A stretch of DNA of 6,809 bases from assembly GCA_964455395.1 (NCBI GenBank), contig CAYVWB010000122.1:1-6809 (forward strand), given 5' to 3'. This DNA is from CAYVWB01 sp964455395 (GTDB lineage: Bacteria; Desulfobacterota; Desulfovibrionia; Desulfovibrionales; Desulfovibrionaceae). The position numbers were made by a program, and so were the translations under genes. Numbering within the stretch: position 1 is the stretch's first letter; every line of letters starts with the position of its first letter. The notes under the pieces are model-generated. The model ran no database searches. It saw only the letters and a list, made by a program, of their open reading frames with translations, and was not told where the DNA came from. This document shows positions 1 through 4,913 of the stretch, piece by piece.

Positions 1-1
1 A

Positions 2-61
2 CTCCACCTGCTCGCCATGGCGTTCAACATCAAGAAGGCGGTGCTTCTGGCGCGCGCCTAG
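2..61 (+). pseudogene. C-terminal end of a transposase (5' end outside the window)
   Basis: The frame open from the left edge encodes LHLLAMAFNIKKAVLLARA and stops at TAG 59-61. A closing 'HLxAxAxNIKKA' helix is typical of DDE transposases of the IS4/IS5 superfamily, where an Asn-(Leu/Ile)-Lys/Arg-Arg/Lys-Ala segment ends the protein. Only 19 codons are visible, so the family call rests on this motif and on the second IS5-like fragment at 1122-1440. Whether the gene is intact to the left cannot be judged. Non-coding DNA with a stem-loop follows immediately, as expected near the end of an insertion sequence, but no terminal inverted repeat could be matched. Confidence 0.5.
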
Positions 62-79
62 TGGAGAGGTGCGCCCGAA

Positions 80-120
80 ATCCGGCGTTTCGGCTCAGGA
101 TGGGGCCGAAAAGGCCGGAT
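80..120. repeat. Two-part stem-loop just downstream of the transposase stop
   Basis: ATCCGGC (80-86) pairs perfectly with GCCGGAT (114-120). Inside it TTTCGGC (88-94) pairs with GCCGAAA (105-111). The loop is 95-104, with a small internal bulge (G87 against A112-G113). This gives a 14-bp interrupted stem 18 bp after the transposase stop codon. No T-tract follows on the plus strand, so it is not a classic intrinsic terminator. It may be a sub-terminal IS structure or a Rho-type or weak terminator. Confidence 0.5.
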
Positions 121-449
121 GAGAGCGAAAATGAGCAGGGAGCGACCTGCAGACAAGCCCAAGGGCAGCCGTACACGAGCGGAAGGGCTGATCGAGACGA
201 ATGCGCAGAAGCCTCATACAGAAAGCCCCAGGTGTGTTAGGAGGAAGTGGCCGTTACCGACGGAAAGATATTCTGACTGATGAATCAACGTCAGGTCATT
301 TCGACCACAAGGCCAGGGATCAGCGTGGCAGGACATGCCGGATGGCATGTCGAAGGCGGGAGGCTTCAGAGTTTTTGGCTTTCAAATTTGCGCAATTGCT
401 TGCACTGCGTCGATTTTTCAGAACTCGTTTAAGACGTTGTTCCATAGCT
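121..449. other. Non-coding stretch with one perfect 8-bp hairpin
   Basis: No reading frame here resembles a protein. The one clear structure is a perfect inverted repeat, GACATGCC (332-339), loop GGAT, GGCATGTC (344-351). If the CRISPR remnant to the right is read on the minus strand, this stretch is its leader-distal flank. No further repeat units were found at the 66-68 nt spacing to the left of 450. Confidence 0.45.
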
Positions 450-663
450 ATTGCAGACCCTAACCCCTGCGAGTGGTGCGATAGCAGTGGCGTTTTCTGC
501 GCACCTCGTTCGAGGGGTATCGATCCGCGCACCCGCGAGGGGTGCGATGCTCGCGATCCCGCAACACGTTGGGCGCAAGCTGATTTCGATCCGCGCACCC
601 GCGATGGGTGCGATTACGTTCGCCTCCATGGCCGCATCATCCACCGGGCCATTTCGATCCGCG
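450..663 (-). CRISPR. Degenerate CRISPR remnant, type I-C-like repeats (3 units plus a partial)
   Basis: Repeat units lie at 450-482, 517-548, 583-614 and 651-663 (partial). Units 517-548 and 583-614 share TCGATCCGCGCACCCGCGA, then G or T, then GGGTGCGAT. Starts are 66-68 nt apart and the spacers are 34, 34 and 36 nt with unrelated sequences. Each good repeat folds into a 7-bp stem, CGCACCC/GGGTGCG, with a 5-nt loop. On the minus strand the units read ATCGCACCC...GCGGATCGAAAT, the layout of type I-C repeats (GTCGC...GGATTGAAAC), so transcription was probably on the minus strand. The unit at 450-482 is badly decayed, as trailer-end repeats often are. The unit at 651 keeps only 13 nt. Translated forms such as 'SIRAPARGA' and 'FDPRTREGCD' are typical artefact proteins from I-C arrays. 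Subtype is inferred from repeat form and the neighbouring cas5 fragment. Confidence 0.82.
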
Positions 664-698
664 TGACCTGCCCTATCCGTTTGTACCACCCACAATGT

Positions 699-836
699 TA
701 GCCGGAGGACGGCCTCGAAGATGGCCTTCACGGCGCCATACGTGGGAGCCGGATAGCTTACTGGGGAGTCGCCTGTATCCGGCCGAGTCCACATAGCAGA
801 ATGGCCAGCAATTTCCATGGAGAAAGGATAGCCCAT
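699..836 (-). pseudogene. cas5: cas5 remnant: first ~46 codons of a Cas5c/d-like protein
   Basis: Reading leftward from ATG at 836-834, the frame gives MGYPFSMEIAGHSAMWTRP followed by DTGDSPVSYPAPTYGAVKA and IFEAVLRL. This is the N-terminus of Cas5 of the type I-C kind. In the family, a beta-strand is followed by (F/W)TRP, VSYPxPT, and a helix SAxKGIFExI that starts the RAMP fold; these appear near residues 16-19, 26-32 and 35-43. Homology fades after residue ~46, whereas Cas5 is normally over 200 residues, so most of the gene is lost. The same frame stays open to position 429 and runs through the CRISPR repeats, giving a chimeric 135-codon reading frame that is very unlikely to be a working protein. 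No clear ribosome-binding site precedes the ATG. In intact I-C loci Cas5 belongs to Cascade and also cleaves pre-crRNA; this fragment can do neither. Confidence 0.72.
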
Positions 837-1121
837 GGACTATATTCTGATCACTTCTGCAGTGCACTGTCAAGAGAAAGTTCAATAAAGATCATGCCGC
901 TTATTTGATCCCTTTTTGTGTGGACGGACAGCCCTTTGTGACGAAGAAATTCGAGACGCCATCTCCACGCGCTCCCGTATCCGTCTGATTTTCGGAACAA
1001 GATGACTGGAGACTCTGCACGGCAAACCCACGACGTCCTCCATGAATGTATTGCAATATTTTTGTTGTGACCCCTCCAACATGAGGAGGCGAGCAAGAGG
1101 GAACGGAAGAAAGCGCCTCGG
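837..1121. other. Non-coding stretch between the cas5 remnant and the transposase fragment
   Basis: No convincing gene is seen on either strand; open frames here are short and resemble no family I know. It would once have been the region upstream of cas5, either cas3 end or regulatory DNA, but no Cas3 motif is visible. A TTGACA element in minus orientation (869-874) lies 32 nt upstream of the cas5 ATG without a well-spaced -10 box. Confidence 0.4.
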
Positions 1122-1440
1122 TTGGGCGGCTATTTCTTGGGCAAATGGAAGTTCAAGCCCACTTTCCTCGACGAGATGGTCCAGCTCATCGACTGGCGGC
1201 CCATCGAAGCGTTCCTGAACAGGAAGCTCAAGCGCAAGGCCAACGCCGTGGGCATTCCGGCGTGCCCCTCACCGCCCATGTTCAAGGTCCTGCTGCTCCA
1301 GTGGTGGCGCAAGCTCAGCGATTCGGCCATTGAGCAGGCCCTTCTGGGACGCTTCTCCTTCATCCGCTTCACCGGGTTCTCCATCGAAGACGACATCCCC
1401 GACGAGACCACCATCTGGCGTTTCCGCAAGGGCCTGATCC
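1122..1440 (+). pseudogene. IS5-type transposase, N-terminal fragment
   Basis: The frame from TTG 1122 encodes a typical IS5-family N-terminal region: FLDEMVQLIDWRPIEAFL, then 'PMFKVLLLQWWRKLSDSAIEQAL', then 'RFSFIRFTGF...DDIPDETTIWRFRKGLI'. The DETTIWRFR segment is the conserved motif at the end of the N-terminal domain, just before the DDE catalytic core. Homology stops at about codon 106 (near 1440), and ten unrelated codons later the frame ends at 1472. The catalytic core is absent, so the fragment is inactive. The start is uncertain: the frame is open back to 1071 and no good ribosome-binding site is seen before TTG. The C-terminal fragment at 2-61 is of a similar type, but nothing shows that both come from one element. 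Confidence 0.72.
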
Positions 1441-1533
1441 AAATGACGTTTTCTCATGGATGCGGTCCATGAACGCCTTCACGCGATCGAGAGGGCCCTT
1501 GACGATGATACGATTCGTGACGTGATTGGGCAT
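1441..1533 (-). pseudogene. YubB/DUF1281-like gene, first ~31 codons only
   Basis: On the minus strand, ATG at 1533-1531 opens MPNHVTNRIIVKGPLDRVKA and continues FMDRIHEKTSF. The opening MPNHVTNxxxVxG, followed by a helix, is characteristic of the YubB ferredoxin-like family (DUF1281) found on plasmids and phages. A clear ribosome-binding site, AAGGAG, lies at 1544-1539, five bases from the ATG, so this was a real translated start. The sequence then runs into the transposase fragment, and the expected continuation (family members go on with an 'FNxIIPMP' segment) is missing. It lies 74 bp downstream of the antirepressor gene on the same strand and was probably in its operon. Function of the family is unknown. 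Confidence 0.55.
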
Positions 1534-1607
1534 GCCTGCTCCTTTTCAATGAAACCCGGCGACGGCCCTTGCGGACCCGCGCCGCTTCTGGTTTGTATGC
1601 TTTGCCT

Positions 1608-2318
1608 CTACCGAGCGTCTTCACGCGCCTCGGGGAATTCCTCGATCCCCGGGACCTCCTTCATGGAGACGCCCTTCGTCTCCACCAGGAGTTTGTCCGC
1701 AATCTCGCGGCGGATGCGCCCGTCGAACCCCACGCCCTCCGCCATGCTCAGGGAGCGCTCCCAGATCTCGCTGATGTCCCGAATGAAGGAGACGGCCTCC
1801 TGGGCTTCCAGCGCGCCGAGAATCGAGCGGCCCTGCTGCGCAGCGTCGTAGACGTCGCCCTTCGCCGTACGCATGGAGCAACTCTGCGAGTTCCAGTAGT
1901 CGTAGAGGACCTCGAAGCACTTCTCTTGGTAGAGCTGGACCGTGGGCTTGATGTACGCACGGACCTTGTTGCTGTTGGTGGTGAACAACCAGCCGTTGAT
2001 CTGCTTCAGCGGCATGACGATCACGGGGCGCTGTCTGCCGTCCTGAGCTACCGAGCGCATTTGTGTCCACTCGAATCTGTCCCCGGAATATTTGATCTTT
2101 TCACGATGACGGCTCCAGCTCAGACCCATTCCTGCGACGATCTCCCTGACCGACACGAACATCTCGCCATCCTTTTCGACGAACGGAATCTGAACTTTCG
2201 GATCGAAAGGTAAGGTGACGGCGCCGGTCTTTTCAGTGGTATCGAGGGAGTTGGTTTCCGGGGCCTCGACCTCGGTGGCTGCGGGTGGAGGCGCGCTCCG
2301 GCTGGTCCACCTCGGCAT
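1608..2318 (-). CDS. Phage antirepressor-like protein with P22_AR_N domain
   Basis: The product has 236 residues from ATG 2318-2316. Residues 1-35 are Pro/Ala/Thr-rich and probably disordered. Residues ~40-142 match the P22 antirepressor N-terminal domain: 'VQIPFVEKDGEMFVSVREIVAGMGL' (42-66), 'RFEWTQMRSVAQDGRQRPVIVMPLKQINGWLF' (81-112), and 'RAYIKPTVQLYQEKCFEVLYDYW' (120-142). The C-terminal ~90 residues are helical, with no assigned function. In phages such proteins inactivate repressors or act as anti-immunity switches; similar proteins occur on integrated elements. It is divergent from the helix-turn-helix gene at 2377, with 58 bp between the starts, and upstream of the truncated YubB-like gene on the same strand. 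No good ribosome-binding site precedes the chosen ATG, so the start is provisional. A minus-strand promoter overlapping the inverted repeat at 2352-2377 is possible. Confidence 0.8.
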   Translation of the reverse strand: MPRWTSRSAPPPAATEVEAPETNSLDTTEKTGAVTLPFDPKVQIPFVEKDGEMFVSVREIVAGMGLSWSRHREKIKYSGDRFEWTQMRSVAQDGRQRPVIVMPLKQINGWLFTTNSNKVRAYIKPTVQLYQEKCFEVLYDYWNSQSCSMRTAKGDVYDAAQQGRSILGALEAQEAVSFIRDISEIWERSLSMAEGVGFDGRIRREIADKLLVETKGVSMKEVPGIEEFPEAREDAR

Positions 2319-2351
2319 CGCTTGTTGGGAAGAGAGGTGTTGACAAACATG

Positions 2352-2377
2352 TAGTGTGTACTGCACGATACACAATA
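2352..2377. promoter_or_regulatory. Probable operator between divergent antirepressor and regulator genes
   Basis: TGTGTA (2355-2360) and TACACA (2369-2374) are perfect inverted repeats 8 bp apart. The outer TA/TA pairs (2352-2353 and 2376-2377) extend the dyad to 8 of 9 positions per arm. It sits between the two divergent genes, and its right edge touches the ATG of the helix-turn-helix gene at 2377. A dyad of this size suits a dimeric XRE-type repressor. A consensus -35 box, TTGACA (2340-2345), lies just left of it, but no -10 box has standard spacing. Binding by the adjacent regulator is inference. Confidence 0.55.
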
Positions 2378-2733
2378 TGCAGGCTGCATTGGGAGAATTC
2401 ATCCGCGCCAAACGCGAGGCGTTGCGCGAAACGGACAAGGCCTTTTCGTTGCGGCAGGTGGCTGCGCGCATCGGCGTGGAGCCCTCGTATCTGAGCAAAC
2501 TTGAACGCGGCGAACGCGCGCCCCTCTCGGAGGAAAAGCTCTGCGCGCTGGCCATGGAGCTTGGCGAGGACCCGGACGTGCTGCTCGCGATGAGCGGGAA
2601 GGTCTCCAGGGACATCCAGGAGATCATCATGAAACGGCCCAGGCTTTTCGCCGATCTCATCAGGGAGCTCAAAGAGACGCCAGACCACGCGGTCCTCAGG
2701 CTTGTGCGCGAAGTGCGTGACGGAGACTGGTGA
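2377..2733 (+). CDS. XRE-family helix-turn-helix transcriptional regulator
   Basis: The product has 118 residues. Residues 5-70 form a Cro/CI-type helix-turn-helix: LGEFIRAKREALRE (helix 1), SLRQVAARIGVEPSYLSKLERGER (24-47, with the recognition helix at PSYLSKLERG) and 'SEEKLCALAMELGEDPDVLLAMSGKV'. The tail, 'RDIQEIIMKRPRLFADLIREL', is the extension usual in regulators of this subgroup. ATG 2377 was chosen because the family begins a few residues before 'LGEFIR'; an in-frame GTG at 2356 would add seven residues of no recognisable type. Neither start has a ribosome-binding site, so translation may be leaderless or weak. It probably represses itself and the divergent antirepressor through the inverted repeat next to its start. 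The 347-residue protein gene begins 19 bp downstream. Confidence 0.85.
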   Translation: MQAALGEFIRAKREALRETDKAFSLRQVAARIGVEPSYLSKLERGERAPLSEEKLCALAMELGEDPDVLLAMSGKVSRDIQEIIMKRPRLFADLIRELKETPDHAVLRLVREVRDGDW

Positions 2734-2752
2734 CCGAAAATGGAGGATGCTC

Positions 2753-3796
2753 ATGATCGAACTCAAGGATGACTTGCTCGTGTTCAGCTTCCCGGAGGTG
2801 CACCCCGAAGCGCGGCTTGAAATATCAATGCAGCGGACGCTTCGGATTCCCGATGACGGGCAGACGTACCCGTTGCCGCCTGGGCTCGGGCAGTTCCCGT
2901 TGCGCCATCTCGACGATTACGCCGACCGCGTCCCTTCGGCCTGGTTGGCCCGCGGCGGCGTCATTACGCCCCTGTACCAGGCTGAAGCGTTGTGGCTGTC
3001 CTTCGAGTCGGCCTCCGTGGTGTTGAACGATGCGAAGTACCCTTTCGCCGTGAAGGTCGCCGCGGGCAAGGTCAACGCCGTGACCGGAACGGCGTGGCGG
3101 GACGAGCTTGTGGCTGCGCCGCAGGACTATGTGGTGGCGCCGGAGCAGCCCTGGCTGGACGGTTACTGTGTCGAAAAGGGCCGTATCCGGCAATTCGTGG
3201 CGATGCCTCTTGGCGCAGGGTACACTGCAGAAGAACAACTCACTGGCGAGGCCGAATTCGGCGGTTTGCAGATTCTTGTTCGCCCCATGCGGCGGGAGGT
3301 GTTCGAGAGGCGTTTTTCCGAAGTATCAAACACGGTTGGATGGGCAGAAGAAGCGTGTGAGCTCAGTCTTTGCGAATGCGATCTCGAGGACGATCTTTTC
3401 CCGGCCATGGGCCTCGCGCCGGGTGGGCGGATGCGCCAGAAAATCTATGATGACCCCTTCAATTTCGGCGACTGGTCCACGGAGCACGCAAGCCGCTGTT
3501 TCGTGCACTTGGTGAACTCCTGGACATGGCGCGGTCTCACCGGCGAGGAGCCGCCCACGGTCCCGTTCACGGCTTTTGATTATGAAGAAGCCGGGCTTCC
3601 CTGGTTCGATATCTATGACGAAAGCGTCCCGGCGGTGGAGGGGTCAAGCGAACTCAAGGGCATGAAAAGCGTCTTTGAAATGGGGGACGCCAAGGGGGAC
3701 TCGCCTTTGCCGGAGAATGCAAGCGTCTCCCCGGAAAAGGTGCACGTCTTGCCGCACGGCGCATCGAAATATCAGGTGCGTGAGGGGGATTTCTGA
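2753..3796 (+). CDS. Conserved protein of unknown function (347 aa)
   Basis: I recognise this as a widespread family usually annotated 'hypothetical protein', but I know of no established function. It appears soluble, without signal peptide or membrane segment. Recognisable conserved stretches are 'YPLPPGLGQFPLRHLDDYADRVP' (39-61), a 'YQAEALWLSF' segment (75-84), 'YPFAVKVAAGKVNAVTG' (96-112), and 'PQDYVVAPEQPWLDGYCVEKG' (123-143) running into 'IRQFVAMPLGAGYTAEEQ' (145-162). The C-terminal part has 'APGGRMRQKIYDDP' (222-235), 'RCFVHLVNSWTWRGLTGE' (248-265) and 'PFTAFDYEEAGLPWFDIYDE' (271-290). The protein looks complete. ATG 2753 is preferred over the ATG at 2747 because TGGAGG (2741-2746) then lies six bases upstream. 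It follows the helix-turn-helix gene by 19 bp and is probably cotranscribed with it. A strong hairpin follows its stop. A defence role is possible from context only. Confidence 0.8.
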   Translation: MIELKDDLLVFSFPEVHPEARLEISMQRTLRIPDDGQTYPLPPGLGQFPLRHLDDYADRVPSAWLARGGVITPLYQAEALWLSFESASVVLNDAKYPFAVKVAAGKVNAVTGTAWRDELVAAPQDYVVAPEQPWLDGYCVEKGRIRQFVAMPLGAGYTAEEQLTGEAEFGGLQILVRPMRREVFERRFSEVSNTVGWAEEACELSLCECDLEDDLFPAMGLAPGGRMRQKIYDDPFNFGDWSTEHASRCFVHLVNSWTWRGLTGEEPPTVPFTAFDYEEAGLPWFDIYDESVPAVEGSSELKGMKSVFEMGDAKGDSPLPENASVSPEKVHVLPHGASKYQVREGDF

Positions 3797-3812
3797 CGCA
3801 AGGCCAAGGGCG

Positions 3813-3853
3813 CCGGGCCTGGGGAGTGGGGGCGCCTCCGTTCCCAGGCCCGG
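3813..3853 (+). terminator. Strong hairpin after the 347-aa gene, probable terminator
   Basis: CCGGGCCTGGG (3813-3823) and CCCAGGCCCGG (3843-3853) are a perfect 11-bp inverted repeat. A G-U and an A-U pair extend the stem to 13 bp inside. The loop region, 3826-3840, can form a further small GC hairpin. It begins 16 bp after the stop codon. Only scattered Ts follow (TTGTCGTCGT), so termination may be imperfect or Rho-aided. Confidence 0.55.
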
Positions 3854-3923
3854 ACCTTGTCGTCGTGAAGTTCGGTGCCGCCGCGTCCGATAAGGCCTGC
3901 CCGTATCCGCAATGTTGCCGCGC

Positions 3924-3952
3924 TTTACACCAGGCGACGCTCCGGGTATATG
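3924..3952 (+). promoter_or_regulatory. Sigma70-like promoter of cas6
   Basis: TTTACA (3924-3929, five of six matches to the -35 consensus), a 17-bp spacer, then TATATG (3947-3952, four of six to the -10). The start of transcription would fall near 3959, giving a leader of about 25 nt before the cas6 ATG with AGAGG at 3970-3974 as ribosome-binding site. Placement after a terminator-like hairpin supports a new transcription unit here. Confidence 0.5.
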
Positions 3953-3983
3953 TCTTCACAGTCTTTTGCAGAGGCTTCCATGT

Positions 3984-4913
3984 ATGAAGGTTGGACAATA
4001 TCGTTTTCTGATTGATTTCCCAGGCGGAGCGGATCTGCCCGCCTACAAAGGCTCCCTTTTCAGGGGGGCCTTCGGGCGCGCCTTCAAAAAGACCGTCTGC
4101 GCAGTTCGCAAGCAGCCTTGCGAGAGTTGTCTGGTGCGCCGCAGGTGTTTGTATGTCGAAGTCTTCGAGTCCGGATTGGACGGCTCCGGTCGAAGCCTCC
4201 CATTGTCGACGCCTCCGTATGTCCTCGAGCCTCCGCTCACGGAGCAGCGCCATTTCCATGCAGGGGAGGGGGTCGAGGTCGGGTTGACGCTTTTTGGCGA
4301 GGTGAACGACGCGCTCGCGTTTTTCGTCTACGCCTTCGAGGCGATGGGTCGTCTGGGGCTTGGCTCTGGGATTCCCGGGAAGGGAGCGCGCTTTACTGTC
4401 GCCGGGGTGAGGGCTCATGGACGGGAAATCTACGACCCCGGGAACCAGACGCTTGACATGGATGGCGCTGTTCGAGAATTGCCGGGGCCATCCATGGGCG
4501 ATTCAGCTCCAGGCCGCATGAAATGCATCTGGAATACGCCTTTGCGGGTCAAGTCCAGGAATGAACTCCTTGTGAACCTTCCTTTCAAGGAGCTGGTCCG
4601 CGCCATGGTGCGTCGCGCGCAAACACTCTGCTCGAGTTTTGACAACGCCCCTCCATCGTTGGATGTCTCCGAGCTGCTGAAGCATGCGGAGTCCGTCGTG
4701 CTTGTTGAAGACCGTTTGCGTTGGAAAGACTTGCGTCGGTATTCGTCGAGACAGCGTCAAGCGATGATTTTCGGTGGTCTTGTCGGTGAAGCTGTCTATG
4801 CGGGCGACATCGGGATCTTTCTTCCTCTTCTCGAGTTTTGCGCGCTGGCGCATGTGGGAAAGCAGACAACATTCGGGCTTGGTCATTTCGATTACCAATG
4901 GGCTCCGGCATGA
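3984..4913 (+). CDS. cas6: Cas6 CRISPR RNA-processing endoribonuclease (PF10040-type)
   Basis: The product has 309 residues and would cut pre-crRNA within repeats to supply crRNAs for the type III effector. The N-terminal RAMP half has 'YKGSLFRGAFGRAFKK' (21-36) and a four-cysteine cluster, C39, C46, C49, C55, typical of this Cas6 branch and likely to bind zinc. 'NTPLRVKSRNELLV' (184-197) corresponds to the family's 'TPLRLK' signature. The C-terminal half holds 'RLRWKDLRRYSSRQRQAMIFGGLVGEAVY' (254-282) and the glycine-rich RNA-binding loop 'HVGKQTTFGLGHF' (290-302); H290 sits where a conserved histidine is usual. Length is normal for the family. ATG 3984 is preferred to the in-frame ATG 3912, as AGAGG precedes it by nine bases and the family begins close to 'YRFLIDF'. 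The stop overlaps the start of the CARF gene (ATGA at 4910-4913), indicating translational coupling. Confidence 0.9.
   Translation: MKVGQYRFLIDFPGGADLPAYKGSLFRGAFGRAFKKTVCAVRKQPCESCLVRRRCLYVEVFESGLDGSGRSLPLSTPPYVLEPPLTEQRHFHAGEGVEVGLTLFGEVNDALAFFVYAFEAMGRLGLGSGIPGKGARFTVAGVRAHGREIYDPGNQTLDMDGAVRELPGPSMGDSAPGRMKCIWNTPLRVKSRNELLVNLPFKELVRAMVRRAQTLCSSFDNAPPSLDVSELLKHAESVVLVEDRLRWKDLRRYSSRQRQAMIFGGLVGEAVYAGDIGIFLPLLEFCALAHVGKQTTFGLGHFDYQWAPA

Noticed and set aside
172..345. Further decayed CRISPR repeats to the left of 450
   Set aside because: Positions one to four periods upstream were examined and a short ATTTCGACC match near 298 was seen, but it is off-period and lacks the stem.
451..666. Plus-strand 71-codon frame with repeated SIRAPARGA-like peptide
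   Set aside because: This peptide repeat is the translation of the CRISPR repeats, a known annotation artefact.
429..698. Continuation of the cas5 frame through the repeats as a cas5-like protein
   Set aside because: After codon ~46 the residues are translated junction and CRISPR repeat sequence, so the long frame is chance openness and not a functional fusion.
201..701. Plus-strand 166-codon reading frame
   Set aside because: It runs through the CRISPR repeats (translated repeats FDPRTREGCD and FDPRTRDGCD) and non-coding flank; no protein family is recognisable.
851..1096. Minus-strand 81-codon frame upstream of cas5
   Set aside because: No family resemblance, no ribosome-binding site, and unusual composition for a coding gene.
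1569..2213. Plus-strand 214-codon frame opposite the antirepressor
   Set aside because: It is antisense to a gene with a clear P22_AR_N domain, and its Leu/Val/Asp-rich sequence is typical of a shadow frame in GC-rich DNA.
2319..2672. N-terminal extension of the antirepressor frame back to 2672
   Set aside because: It would lie antisense inside the well-supported helix-turn-helix gene; the Ser/Arg-rich translation is a shadow.
3654..4418. Minus-strand 254-codon frame
   Set aside because: Antisense to the end of the 347-aa gene, the intergenic hairpin and the start of cas6; Pro/Arg-rich with no known motif.
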